Assembly (NCBI RefSeq): GCF_002901445.1
Contig: NZ_PPPD01000001.1
Span: 3,230,501-3,294,500, forward strand
Direction of reading: 5' to 3'
From: Deinococcus koreensis
GTDB taxonomy: Bacteria; Deinococcota; Deinococci; Deinococcales; Deinococcaceae
DNA: 64,000 nt
Shown here: positions 1-10,030 of the stretch, in pieces
How positions within the stretch are numbered: position 1 is the first letter of the stretch
Layout of the letters: each line of letters starts with the position of its first letter
Made by a program: the position numbers and the translations under genes
Notes under the pieces: generated by a model
Database searches by the model: none
What the model was told of the DNA's origin: nothing
The model's input: the letters and a program-made list of their open reading frames with translations, nothing else

Positions 1-384
<384 letters not shown>

Positions 385-490
385 GCCGCTGGATCTGCCG
401 CCGGATCTGAAGGGGGAGAGGGGCTGAACCGGCCTGCTCTCTCCGCCCGGTCTCCTGCCGGGTCAGAGCGACGGAGCGGGCCACCCGGGC

Positions 491-1207
491 TCACGCCCCG
501 TCGGCCAGATGTGCCTCCAGATCGCGCCGCACGCGGATCGCCAGCGGGAAGGCCAGCAGCTCCCGCACCCGCTCCAGATCGGGAGTGCGGACGTAATGCA
601 GGTCGAACAGCTCGCCCAGCGTAGGGGCCTCCACGTCGCCCGGCAGGAGAGTCACGGGGTCGCCCACCCCGACCTCGCCGGAACGCAGCACGCGCATGTA
701 CGCGCCGGGCCGTCGGGCCCGGGCGAAACGCTTGACGAAGGCCGGCTCGTGCAGGTTGGCGGCCAGCGTGGCGCAGGGAATGCGCGGCGCGGTGACCTCC
801 AGCAGCGGCCCGGCCTCTCCGGACGGCGGGTGGAAGTCCAGGCGGTCACCGACCCGCAGCTCGGCCGAGGCCCAGCGGCTCAGGAGCAGGTTTTCCCCGA
901 AGAGGCCGGGCTCCGGGGCCTCGCCCAGCGCCTCCGCCCAGAAGTCCAGATCCGGGCGGGTATAGACGTATACCGCCTGATCGGGGCCGCCGTGGTGCCG
1001 GCGGTTCAGGACGTGATCGCCGGCCAGCCCCGCCGCCGTGACCGCCACCCGCCCGGACACGGCCCGCTTGCGGATGCCGGTCGTGATCGTGCGGGCGCCC
1101 ACCTGCAGGGAAGAGGGCTGGGCCACGTTCACGGACTCGACCCGGGCGCGCTTCCCCCCGGCGGGCTGGGAGGCCTGGGGAGACGTTCCCGTGTCGGATG
1201 AGGTCAT
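491..1207 (-). CDS. MOSC domain protein (YiiM-like)
   Basis: 238 aa with a MOSC (molybdenum cofactor sulfurase C-terminal) fold. Family features are the opening strand [12 protein letters not shown], the basic region [51 protein letters not shown], and the conserved cysteine in [11 protein letters not shown] near residue 144, which in MOSC proteins carries sulfur or contacts molybdenum cofactor. YiiM-type proteins act in detoxifying N-hydroxylated bases; whether this one does is inference. The first ~25 residues are low-complexity and poorly conserved. The ATG at 1207 is supported by a TAGCCT -10 box six bases upstream, which would give a leaderless mRNA. Confidence 0.85.
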   Translation of the reverse strand: MTSSDTGTSPQASQPAGGKRARVESVNVAQPSSLQVGARTITTGIRKRAVSGRVAVTAAGLAGDHVLNRRHHGGPDQAVYVYTRPDLDFWAEALGEAPEPGLFGENLLLSRWASAELRVGDRLDFHPPSGEAGPLLEVTAPRIPCATLAANLHEPAFVKRFARARRPGAYMRVLRSGEVGVGDPVTLLPGDVEAPTLGELFDLHYVRTPDLERVRELLAFPLAIRVRRDLEAHLADGA

Positions 1208-1213
1208 CGATAA

Positions 1214-1219
1214 AGGCTA
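1214..1219 (-). promoter_or_regulatory. -10 box of a leaderless promoter for the MOSC gene
   Basis: TAGCCT on the minus strand, six bases before the ATG at 1207, leaving no room for a ribosome binding site. No clear -35 is seen. Confidence 0.5.
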
Positions 1220-1280
1220 GCAGAAGCCCCGGCGGCGCCCAACGGTGTGCCCGTCCCATCCCGCCGGCCCCGCCATCCCC

Positions 1281-1286
1281 TACTCT
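1281..1286 (+). promoter_or_regulatory. -10 box of a leaderless promoter for the phospholipase D-like gene
   Basis: TACTCT seven bases upstream of the ATG at 1294. It supports that start over the longer open frame that reaches back to 1198. Confidence 0.5.
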
Positions 1287-1293
1287 CCCCCCG

Positions 1294-2862
1294 ATGAAGC
1301 TGCTGCCCCGCGTCCCCTGGCGCTTCCTGAGCGCGCTGCTGGTGGGGCTCCTGGGCACGGCGCCGGCGGTGCCCGACGACCCTGGGCAGACCCCCGTGCT
1401 GGACGTCCGTGGCCTGGACATCCTGCGCGCCCCGCTGCCCCCCGTGACGCCCGGGGTGCTCGACGGGCTGGGAGCCTCGGCGCCCTGTCCTGCCCCGCAG
1501 GCGCCCCTCGACCGGGTGCTGTACGACTCGCTGCTGGGGCACGGCGCGGCGCTGAGCTGTGGGAACGCCTTCACGGGCCTGCTCGCCTTTCCGGAGGACG
1601 ACGCCGGGATCAGCGACCAGCCGACCTCCCCCCTGGGCGGCTTCGAGGCCGTCGTCCGTGCCATCGGCTCGGCCCGACGGGAGGTGCTGCTCGCCAACAT
1701 GGTCTGGGACGACGGCGCCGGGTCGCCCGGCGAGGCGGTCGCGGGCGCCATCGCCGGGCTGCGCCGTGATCTCACCCTGCACCCGGAGCGGTACCCGCAG
1801 GGCGTGACCGTCCGCCTCCTGCTGGGCAACTCGGTGCGCTTCGGCGATCTGCTCGACCCCACGGCGTCGGCCTACTCGGCGGCGCGGCAGCTGCTGGCGG
1901 CGGGGGTGCCGCTGGGCCACGATCCCGTGCCCGGCTGGCGCCTGGAGATCGCCAACTACGCCTACGCCTACCCGCACAGCCACGTCAAGCTGCTGGTGCT
2001 GGACGGTCAGGAGGTGCTCAGCGGGGGCTTCAACATCAGCTGGTTCCACGTGCCGACCTCGACCCCCGGCGGCCTGGGCCTCAGCGATCTGGCGCTGGGG
2101 GTACGCGGCCCGGTGGCCAGGCACGCGGTCGCCGCCTTCCGCGACAGCTGGCTGCACGCGCGGCCGCTGGAGTGTGTGGCCCGGCCCGACCTGGACGCCC
2201 TGCGGCGCGACTGCCCTCTGGGTGACACCACCGCGCCCTACGGGCTGGTCTGGTCGGCGCCGCCCCGGCCCAGCGGGAACTCGCGGGTGTACGGGCTGTA
2301 CCGCCGATCCGGCGAGGAGGCCGCCGATCAGGCCGTGATCCGCCTGCTGGGGGCGGCGACGGGCAGCATCGATCTGCTGCAGTCGCAGGTCAGCGGCACT
2401 CCGGCGTGCACCCTGAGCCTGCTGGCCCCCGGCGGTTGCCCCTTTCCGAATCGGCACCTGCCGGTCTGGCAGGCCATAGCTGGGGCCGTGCGGGAGCGCG
2501 GCGTGCACGTGCGGATGGTGCTCGACTACGACCCGCTGCTGCGCCTGGAGACGCTGGCCTTCCTGGCAGGGCTGTGGGACGTCCTGCGGCCGCTGGGGCT
2601 GGAGGATCACCTTCAGGCCCGCTGGTCGGGCACCGCCGGGGGCCAGCACACCAAGGCCGCCCTGATCGACGACGCCATGCTGGTGGTGGGCAGCCAGAAC
2701 CTGCAGTTCGCGTCGTTCGGCGCCCAGGGCCTCAGCGAGTATTCGCTGGCGACCAGCGACCCCCAGGCCCTGGCGCTGGGCAGAAGGCAGTTCGACTTCG
2801 AGTGGGCCCGCGCTCAGCCCCTGTCGCTGCCCTCCTGGCTGCGCCCGCCGCCCGGCCGCTGA
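1294..2862 (+). CDS. Secreted phospholipase D-like protein with two HKD motifs
   Basis: 522 aa. The start at 1294 gives a good signal peptide (MKLLPRVPWRFLSALLVGLLG then APAVPDD), so export is likely. Two phosphatidyltransferase/phospholipase D motifs are visible: HSHVKLLVLDG followed by GGFNISW at about residues 229-250, and HTKAALIDD followed by VGSQNLQ at about 451-470, each with the H-x-K-x4-D core. This is the layout of a single-chain, two-HKD enzyme such as cardiolipin synthase or a secreted phospholipase D. There are no N-terminal membrane helices beyond the signal, unlike classical cardiolipin synthases, so a secreted phosphodiesterase or lipase is more likely. Substrate cannot be told from sequence. 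Confidence 0.85.
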   Translation: MKLLPRVPWRFLSALLVGLLGTAPAVPDDPGQTPVLDVRGLDILRAPLPPVTPGVLDGLGASAPCPAPQAPLDRVLYDSLLGHGAALSCGNAFTGLLAFPEDDAGISDQPTSPLGGFEAVVRAIGSARREVLLANMVWDDGAGSPGEAVAGAIAGLRRDLTLHPERYPQGVTVRLLLGNSVRFGDLLDPTASAYSAARQLLAAGVPLGHDPVPGWRLEIANYAYAYPHSHVKLLVLDGQEVLSGGFNISWFHVPTSTPGGLGLSDLALGVRGPVARHAVAAFRDSWLHARPLECVARPDLDALRRDCPLGDTTAPYGLVWSAPPRPSGNSRVYGLYRRSGEEAADQAVIRLLGAATGSIDLLQSQVSGTPACTLSLLAPGGCPFPNRHLPVWQAIAGAVRERGVHVRMVLDYDPLLRLETLAFLAGLWDVLRPLGLEDHLQARWSGTAGGQHTKAALIDDAMLVVGSQNLQFASFGAQGLSEYSLATSDPQALALGRRQFDFEWARAQPLSLPSWLRPPPGR

Positions 2863-2968
2863 CCTCGGCCGGGAACCCGGTCTGCCTGGAGCTGAATCTG
2901 CCACCCATCCCGTCTGAAGGTGACGTCTGCCCCGCCCTCACCGCCGCGCGCATGGTGAAATACAGCCC

Positions 2969-3448
2969 ATGAGTCCCCTCAAGCCAGCCCGATCCACGCC
3001 GGCCCGGCCCGCCCCCCCGGTGGCCGACCCGGATCGCTGGGGCGTGTCGCCGGAGGCCGGGCGCTGGCCCACCCTGGCCGTGCTGATCGGCCTCTATGCC
3101 GTGAGCGTCACGCCCTTCCTGTCGGGGCTGCTGCGCGGCGAGGCCCAGGACATCGGGCGCGGCGTGATCACGGCCATGGCCACCGCCCTGCTGCTGGGTC
3201 TGGTGTGGCGCGGGCACGTCTGGGCCTGGCGGCTGACCCTGGGCTTCAGCGTGCTGGCCGGGCTGCTGGTCTTCGTGGGCGGGATGCTGGCGGGCGCGAG
3301 CACCGGTGGCCCCGCCGGCTGGGTGGTGAGCGGCGCCGGCCTCGCCTACCTGCTGCTGGGTACGGCGCTGGTGGGCACCCCCGCCATCCGGGCCTTTCTG
3401 GATGAGCGCTGGGCGTCCAGAACCCGCCCCCGCAGGACACGCCCGTGA
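2969..3448 (+). CDS. Small integral membrane protein, unknown function
   Basis: 159 aa. After a proline-rich cytosolic N-terminus there are four hydrophobic segments: WPTLAVLIGLYAVSVTPFLSGL, VITAMATALLLGLVW, LTLGFSVLAGLLVFVGGMLAG and WVVSGAGLAYLLLGTALVGT, followed by a basic tail (RWASRTRPRRTRP) that should be cytosolic. No catalytic motif is recognised. The stop overlaps the GTG start of the next gene (GTGA), so the two are probably co-translated. The family is unknown to me. Confidence 0.75.
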   Translation: MSPLKPARSTPARPAPPVADPDRWGVSPEAGRWPTLAVLIGLYAVSVTPFLSGLLRGEAQDIGRGVITAMATALLLGLVWRGHVWAWRLTLGFSVLAGLLVFVGGMLAGASTGGPAGWVVSGAGLAYLLLGTALVGTPAIRAFLDERWASRTRPRRTRP

Positions 3449-3804
3449 GTGGCCCCGCGGGCGAGTCCGGACGGCGGTTTACCGTGCAGGGCACCAACAA
3501 CGCCTTCGCCTGCGACCACTGCGGCGCGCCTGTCCAGCCGCTGCGCAACGGCAGTGTCCGGAACCACTGCCCGGCGTGCCTGCACTCCAAGCACGTGGAC
3601 GTCCTGCCCGGCGACCGCGCCAGCACCTGCCACGGCCTGATGGTGCCCGTGGGGATCGAGCAGAGTGGCAAGAAGGGCTGGATCGTCGTCCACCGCTGTG
3701 CGCGCTGCGGCTTTGAAGGCCGCAACCGCGCCGCCCTGGACGACCCCGCGCAGCCCGACGACTGGAATGTGCTGGTCGCCCTCAGCGCGCCGCCGCCGCT
3801 CTGA
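3445..3804 (+). CDS. RNHCP domain zinc-ribbon protein
   Basis: 119 aa. It contains the sequence VRNHCPACLHSKHVD, which names the RNHCP family, flanked by further CxxC-type pairs (CDHC near residue 25, CARCGF near residue 90), together enough to bind zinc. Other family landmarks are RRFTVQGTNNAFACDHCG at the start and HGLMVPVGIE in the middle. RNHCP proteins are small and uncharacterised; a nucleic-acid binding role is only a guess from the zinc-ribbon pattern. The GTG start at 3445 overlaps the preceding membrane protein's stop by four bases. Confidence 0.88.
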   Translation: MSGPAGESGRRFTVQGTNNAFACDHCGAPVQPLRNGSVRNHCPACLHSKHVDVLPGDRASTCHGLMVPVGIEQSGKKGWIVVHRCARCGFEGRNRAALDDPAQPDDWNVLVALSAPPPL

Positions 3805-3950
3805 CCGCCGAAGCCGGTTCTGGCCAGCTCAGAGGCGGGCCGCCGTGCTCCGGTGAACTTCCAGACGGACTGACCCCCCGCCACCGGTCGTCCGCCCGGT
3901 GCCCCACCCGCGGGTGGACAGGCCCGCCCTGCCCCGGCTGAGCCCGGGGG

Positions 3951-3956
3951 TATCCT
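3951..3956 (+). promoter_or_regulatory. -10 box of a leaderless promoter for the small membrane protein/MBL/purD run
   Basis: TATCCT seven bases upstream of the ATG at 3964, the first gene of a three-gene overlapping run. Confidence 0.5.
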
Positions 3957-3963
3957 GTGCCCC

Positions 3964-4137
3964 ATGGCGTTGTGGGTCTTTTTCGGTTTCATCGTGCTCA
4001 GCGCGACCTTTATCCTGCTGCTCAGTCGGGGGCCCCTGAAGGCGGCGCCGAACACCCGCGCCCTGCGGATCGTGGCCCTCGTGCAGTACGGCGCGGCGGC
4101 GCTGCTGGCCCTGGCCCGCCTGACGGGCGTCGCGTGA
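3964..4137 (+). CDS. 57-aa two-helix membrane protein, unknown function
   Basis: Short ORF translating to MALWVFFGFIVLSATFILLL, a basic-polar hinge (SRGPLKAAPNTRALR) and a second hydrophobic helix IVALVQYGAAALLALARL. This reads as a helical hairpin in the membrane. Support for it being real: a TATCCT -10 box seven bases upstream of the ATG, and a GTGA overlap of its stop with the start of the MBL-fold gene in a different frame. It would otherwise be missed because a longer, unlikely frame covers it. No family is recognised. Confidence 0.7.
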   Translation: MALWVFFGFIVLSATFILLLSRGPLKAAPNTRALRIVALVQYGAAALLALARLTGVA

Positions 4138-5078
4138 GTGCTCCGGCCGGCACCGCCCTGCCGCCCGGCGTCTCGCTGATCGACCTGCACTTCGGGGGGA
4201 GGCCCGGCGTGATCGCGTCCTACGTGTTCGACACCGGGGACGGGCTGGCGGTCGTGGACACCGGCCCGACCTCCACCCTGGGCGCCCTGGAAGCGGGCCT
4301 GAGTGGGCTGGGCGCCCGGCTCTCCGACGTGCGTCACCTGCTGCTCACCCACATCCACTTCGACCATGCCGGGGCCGCGGGCACCCTGCTGGAGCGGCTG
4401 CCCGGGGCGCGCGTCTACGTGCATGAACGGGGCGCCCCCCACATGATCAGCCCGGAGCGCCTGTACGCCAGCGCCGCGCAGATCTACGGGGGCGAGATGG
4501 AGCGGCTGTGGGGCGAGATGAGGCCCATCCGCCCGGAGCAGCTCACGGCTCTGTCCGGGGGAGAGCGGCTGAGGCTCGGGCACCTCGACGTGGACGTGGT
4601 CTATACCCCCGGCCACGCGATTCATCACGTGGCCTACCAGGCGGGGGCCGACCTCTTCGTGGGCGATGTGGCCGGGGTGCGGCTGGCCCCGTCCCAGACC
4701 ACCCGCGCCCCCACCCCGCCTCCCGACATCAACCTGGAGGTCTGGCGCCAGAGCGTGGCGGCCCTGCGGGAACGGCCGGCCGAGCGGCTACACCTCGCGC
4801 ACTTCGGCAGCTACCCGAACGACCCCGCGCACTGGGACGGCCTGCTCTCGACCATGGGCCGGGACGCCGGGCGGGTGCGCGCCGGGATGGACGCCGGGCA
4901 GGACTTCGCCACGCTCTCCGCGACCTTCTCCCAGGAACTGCTGGCCGAGCTGCGCGCCGAGGACGCCGCCCTGCCCGGCCTGTACGAACTCGCCTGCCCG
5001 CCCTGGATGAGCGTGCAGGGGCTGATGCGCTACTGGCAGCGTCAGGCCACCCGCCCTGGCCAGCAGGAGCAGGTCTGA
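4134..5078 (+). CDS. MBL-fold metallo-hydrolase
   Basis: 314 aa metallo-beta-lactamase-fold hydrolase. The metal site is complete: HIHFDHAG (HxHxDH) at about residues 73-80, a third His in TPGHAIHH near 162, an Asp in FVGDVAG near 178 and a last His in LAHFGSYPND near 222. The N-terminal strand VVDTGP is also typical. I chose the GTG at 4134 because it overlaps the preceding stop (GTGA) and the family fold begins at once (GVSLIDLHFGGRPGVIASYVFDTGDG); the open frame extends further upstream only through sequence that encodes the 57-aa protein in another frame. The stop overlaps purD (TGATG). Closest in style to glyoxalase II-like hydrolases, but the substrate is unknown. Confidence 0.85.
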   Translation: MSAPAGTALPPGVSLIDLHFGGRPGVIASYVFDTGDGLAVVDTGPTSTLGALEAGLSGLGARLSDVRHLLLTHIHFDHAGAAGTLLERLPGARVYVHERGAPHMISPERLYASAAQIYGGEMERLWGEMRPIRPEQLTALSGGERLRLGHLDVDVVYTPGHAIHHVAYQAGADLFVGDVAGVRLAPSQTTRAPTPPPDINLEVWRQSVAALRERPAERLHLAHFGSYPNDPAHWDGLLSTMGRDAGRVRAGMDAGQDFATLSATFSQELLAELRAEDAALPGLYELACPPWMSVQGLMRYWQRQATRPGQQEQV

Positions 5079-6373
5079 TGCGCGTGCTGGTCGTGGGCGG
5101 CGGGGGGCGCGAACACGCCATCGTCCACGCCTGCGCCCGCCATGGCCACGAGGTGCTGTGTACGCCCGGCAACCCCGGCATCTCGGAGCCGGCCCGGATT
5201 CTGGAGGGCCCCCAGGACGCCCGCTCGGTCGCCGAGCTGGCCGCCAGGGAAGGGGTGGATCTGGTGATCGTGGGCCCGGAGGCGTACCTGGCCGCTGGAC
5301 TGGTGGACGAGTGCCTGGCCCTGGGGGTGCCCGCCTTCGGGCCGACCCGCGCGGCCAGCCGGCTGGAGGGCGACAAGGCCTGGAGCAAGGCCTTCATGGG
5401 GCGCCACGGCATCCCCACCGCGCAGCACCGGGCCTTCGGCACGCTGGAGCCGGCGCTCGCCCACGTCGCCACCCGCCCGCCGCCCATCGTGGTCAAGGAC
5501 GCCGGGCTGCGGGCCGGCAAGGGCGTGACCATCGCGCGGAGCCAGGAGGAAGCCCGGGCGGCCCTGCGGGAGATCTTCAGCCAGGCAGACGCCCAGGCGG
5601 TCATCGAGGACTTCATGACCGGCCAGGAGGTCACGGTGCTTGCCCTGTGTGGTGGCGGGCGCTACGCCCTGACCCCGCCCAGCCAGGATCACAAGACCAT
5701 CCACGAGGGCGACACCGGCCCGATGACCGGCGGCATGGGCGTGATCTGCCCCTTCCCGCTGCCGCCGGGCGACCTCCGGTTCATCCGCGAGCGGATCATC
5801 GAGCCCACCCTGGCCGGCCTGAGCGCCGAGGGGCTGCCGTACTGCGGCGTCCTGTACGCCGGCCTGATGCTCACCCCGGACGGGCCGAGGGTCGTGGAGT
5901 TCAACGCCCGCTTCGGCGATCCCGAGGCCGAGGCGGTGCTGCCCCTGCTGACCTCCGATCTGGCGCAGCACGCGCTCGACGCGGCGACCGGCTTCCTCGA
6001 TCCGCAGACTGTGGTGTTCAGCGCGGAGGCCAGCGCCACCATCATCCTCGCCGCGCCCGGCTATCCGGCCGAGCCGCTGCGGGGCGTCCCGATCCGGCTG
6101 CCCGAGCCCCAGGACGGGCAGATCATCTACCACGCCGGCACGGGCCGGGCCGACGCGGGGCTGGTCAGTGCCGGGGGGCGGGTGCTGGCCCTGACCGCCA
6201 CCGCGCCCACCCTGCCCGAGGCGCTGAGGTCGGCGTACGCCCTGGCCGACGCGGTGGACTTTCCGGGTGCCCAGCTGCGGCGGGATATCGGTGGGCGGAT
6301 CGGCCTGGGAGCGGCCGGGGCGGGGAAGCAGGGTGGGCAGGAACACGCCCCGCCCAGATCCCCGACGTCCTGA
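5078..6373 (+). CDS. purD: Phosphoribosylamine-glycine ligase (GAR synthetase) PurD
   Basis: 431 aa, the normal length. It joins glycine to phosphoribosylamine using ATP in purine synthesis. Domains in order: N-terminal Rossmann-like domain (MRVLVVGGGGREHAIV, CTPGNPGI, VIVGPEAYLAAGL), ATP-grasp domain (SKAFMGRHGIPTA, VVKDAGLRAGKGVTIA, QAVIEDFMTGQEVTVLAL) with the signature DTGPMTGGMG, the metal-binding VVEFNARFGDPE, and a C-terminal domain (ASATIILAAPGYP, VSAGGRVLALTA). The ATG overlaps the MBL-fold stop (TGATG). A longer frame upstream is the shadow of that gene. The last ~20 residues are low-complexity. Confidence 0.96.
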   Translation: MRVLVVGGGGREHAIVHACARHGHEVLCTPGNPGISEPARILEGPQDARSVAELAAREGVDLVIVGPEAYLAAGLVDECLALGVPAFGPTRAASRLEGDKAWSKAFMGRHGIPTAQHRAFGTLEPALAHVATRPPPIVVKDAGLRAGKGVTIARSQEEARAALREIFSQADAQAVIEDFMTGQEVTVLALCGGGRYALTPPSQDHKTIHEGDTGPMTGGMGVICPFPLPPGDLRFIRERIIEPTLAGLSAEGLPYCGVLYAGLMLTPDGPRVVEFNARFGDPEAEAVLPLLTSDLAQHALDAATGFLDPQTVVFSAEASATIILAAPGYPAEPLRGVPIRLPEPQDGQIIYHAGTGRADAGLVSAGGRVLALTATAPTLPEALRSAYALADAVDFPGAQLRRDIGGRIGLGAAGAGKQGGQEHAPPRSPTS

Positions 6374-6388
6374 TCCCCCTGCGGCTCA

Positions 6389-6441
6389 CGCGGGGGCGCC
6401 GCCCCTGTCAGGCGCCCGTTTGACCCTGCGGCGCCCCCGCG
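6389..6441. repeat. 14-bp perfect inverted repeat around the tRNA-Leu promoter
   Basis: CGCGGGGGCGCCGC at 6389-6402 and its exact complement GCGGCGCCCCCGCG at 6428-6441 enclose a 25-base loop. The tRNA -35 hexamer (6420-6425) lies in the loop and the -10 starts two bases after the second arm. It follows the purD stop by 15 bases, so it may act as the purD terminator, though no T-run follows. Confidence 0.7.
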
Positions 6442-6448
6442 CTAGCAT
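6420..6448 (+). promoter_or_regulatory. Sigma-70-type promoter for tRNA-Leu/secG
   Basis: TTGACC (6420-6425), a 17-base spacer and TAGCAT (6443-6448). Transcription would start near 6455, about 26 bases before the mature tRNA. Confidence 0.75.
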
Positions 6449-6480
6449 TCCCGTCGCGCCCGATCCACGGACGCGCATCT

Positions 6481-6562
<82 letters not shown>

Positions 6563-6574
6563 ACGAGGTTCTCC

Positions 6575-6799
6575 ATGATTCTGAATCTGTTCCTGATCCT
6601 GTTCGCCGTGATCTGCCTGGCGCTCGTGTTCTTTATCCTGCTGCAGGTGCCCAAGCAGGCGGGGCTCTCGGCCAGCATGGCGTCCGGCGGCTCGCTGCTC
6701 GGCGGGCGCGGCGTCGAGGGCGGCCTGATCCGCGTGACCAGCGTCCTGGGCGGCCTGTTCATGCTGCTGGCCCTGCTGATCAGCTTCATCTCGCGCTGA
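6575..6799 (+). CDS. secG: Preprotein translocase subunit SecG
   Basis: 74 aa. SecG is the small, two-helix subunit of the SecYEG channel and helps SecA-driven protein export. The sequence shows the expected pattern: helix 1 ILNLFLILFAVICLALVFFILLQ, the conserved glycine/serine-rich loop GLSASMASGGSLLGGRG, and helix 2 VTSVLGGLFMLLALLISFI. The ATG at 6575 follows the sequence ACGAGG, a modest ribosome site, and sits just after the tRNA-Leu CCA end, so both are probably on one transcript. A leucine tRNA beside secG is also known from E. coli, though there it follows the gene. Confidence 0.95.
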   Translation: MILNLFLILFAVICLALVFFILLQVPKQAGLSASMASGGSLLGGRGVEGGLIRVTSVLGGLFMLLALLISFISR

Positions 6800-6830
6800 G
6801 CCGTCGCACTTAGCCGGCACTTTAATCGTT

Positions 6831-6866
6831 GGATGAGACACCGGTGAAGGGTCTCATCCGTTTTGT
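6831..6866 (+). terminator. Rho-independent terminator after secG
   Basis: A 9-bp perfect stem, GGATGAGAC (6831-6839) with GTCTCATCC (6851-6859), an 11-base loop, then GTTTTGT. Confidence 0.8.
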
Positions 6867-6956
6867 CGTTTGTAAGGCGAGTTGAAGCTATTTCCTGCGT
6901 TTGTCAGGTCTGGCACTCATGAATGGGCAGGGGATGAGCAAACGTCGCTCTCTCCC

Positions 6957-6985
6957 TTGACCTTCCCTAAGTCAATCCATATATT
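6957..6985 (+). promoter_or_regulatory. Strong sigma-70-type promoter for the peptide ABC operon
   Basis: TTGACC (6957-6962), a 17-base spacer and TATATT (6980-6985). It lies in an AT-richer island and would give a leader of about 75 bases ending in a GGAGGA ribosome site at 7059-7064. Confidence 0.8.
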
Positions 6986-7068
6986 GACCGCGCTGGAAAC
7001 AACATGCTGTCCGTCTACTTCAACGGTGAGAACCGCTGAGCCCATTTCCAGAATGTTCGGAGGATCAA

Positions 7069-8850
<1,782 letters not shown>

Positions 8851-8857
8851 CCGGGCG

Positions 8858-8892
8858 GGGCCGGGGAGGAGTCTCACACCCTTCCCCGGCCC
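8858..8892 (+). terminator. Hairpin after the binding-protein gene
   Basis: A 10-bp perfect stem (GGGCCGGGGA 8858-8867, TCCCCGGCCC 8883-8892) with a 15-base loop. No T-run follows, so it may stabilise or attenuate rather than fully terminate. Confidence 0.6.
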
Positions 8893-8922
8893 GGTCAGTC
8901 CCACCCGGTTCTCCAGTTCCTC

Positions 8923-8957
8923 GGTGCGCGGGGCCCGTCGTCCGGGCCCCGCGCACC
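8923..8957 (+). terminator. 15-bp perfect hairpin between binding-protein and permease genes
   Basis: GGTGCGCGGGGCCCG (8923-8937) pairs completely with CGGGCCCCGCGCACC (8943-8957) around a five-base loop, followed by CTCTTG. Partial termination here would make more binding protein than permease. Confidence 0.65.
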
Positions 8958-9041
8958 CTCTTGAGGTCGGTTCTCTCCTGCTCCGGCTGCCCCCGGCGTT
9001 CACACCCTGGCGGCTCCCGGCGAGCGTATAAAAGGACAAGC

Positions 9042-10022
9042 GTGCTTCCCTTCGTCTTCCGCAGATTCCTGCAACTGATCCCTACGTTCCTGCTGGCGAC
9101 CATCATCCTGTTCGCCATCGTGCAGGCCGCGCCCGGCGACTTCCTGACCCAGCTCTCGCAGAACCCGCGCATCAGCGCCGAGCGGCTCGACCAGCTCCGC
9201 ACGATCTACAAGCTCGACCAGCCGGTGGTCGTGCAGTACTGGTCGTGGCTGACCCGCTTCCTGCGCGGCGACCTGGGCGACTCCTTCGCGGCGGCCCAGC
9301 CGGTCTGGACGCTGGCCGCCCCACGTATCCTGAACAGCCTGATCCTGGTACTGATCTCGACCATCCTGGCCTACGGGCTGGGCATCCTGATCGGCGTGTA
9401 CGGGGCGCTGCGCCCGTATTCCTTCGCCGACAAGGCGATCTCGGTCTTCGCCTACTTCGGCCTGGGGCTGCCGTCGTTCTTCTTCGGGCTGCTGGTGATC
9501 TTCCTGCTGGTGACCATCAAGCAGAACACCGGCTGGGACGTGCCGATCATCGGCAAGTCGAGCGCCGCCTCCGAGAATGCCGGCCCGCTCGCCTATGCCT
9601 GGGACGTGTTCCTGCACGCCCTGGCGCCCAGCATCGTGCTGGCGCTGCGCTCCATCTCCAGCGAGAGCCGTTTCATCCGCGCGCAGATGCTCGAGGTGCT
9701 CGGGCAGGACTACATCCGCACCGCGCGGGCCAAGGGCTTGGCGCACAACGTGATCACCTACAAGCACGCCTTCAAGAACGCCTCGATCCCGCTGGTCTCC
9801 TCGCTGGGCGGCCTGCTGCCCGGACTGATCGCCGGGGCGGGCTTCGTGGAGGTGGTCTTCGCGTGGCCGGGCATCACGCCGCTGCTGCTCGACTCGCTGG
9901 GCAACCAGGACTTGTACGTCATCGTGAGCATCACGGCCCTGTCGACGGTGCTGTACATCGTCGGGAACGTGGTGTCGGACATTCTGCTGGCGGTCATCGA
10001 TCCCCGCATCCGGTTCAACTGA
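9042..10022 (+). CDS. Peptide ABC transporter permease, DppB/OppB type
   Basis: 326 aa. One of the two membrane subunits of the peptide importer. The pattern is that of DppB: LPFVFRRFLQLIPTFLLATIILFAIVQAAPGD at the N-terminus, QPVVVQYWSWLTRFLRGDLGDSF before the second helix, and the ATPase-coupling loop (EAA) LGQDYIRTARAKGLAHNVITYKHAFKNASIP. The C-terminus VSDILLAVIDPRIRF is typical. The GTG at 9042 was chosen because it follows AAAGGAC and the conserved N-terminus starts there; the open frame upstream encodes nothing recognisable. A TATAAA at 9027-9032 could be a second, internal promoter. The next permease begins nine bases after its stop codon. Confidence 0.93.
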   Translation: MLPFVFRRFLQLIPTFLLATIILFAIVQAAPGDFLTQLSQNPRISAERLDQLRTIYKLDQPVVVQYWSWLTRFLRGDLGDSFAAAQPVWTLAAPRILNSLILVLISTILAYGLGILIGVYGALRPYSFADKAISVFAYFGLGLPSFFFGLLVIFLLVTIKQNTGWDVPIIGKSSAASENAGPLAYAWDVFLHALAPSIVLALRSISSESRFIRAQMLEVLGQDYIRTARAKGLAHNVITYKHAFKNASIPLVSSLGGLLPGLIAGAGFVEVVFAWPGITPLLLDSLGNQDLYVIVSITALSTVLYIVGNVVSDILLAVIDPRIRFN

Positions 10023-10030
10023 GGGCTGCC

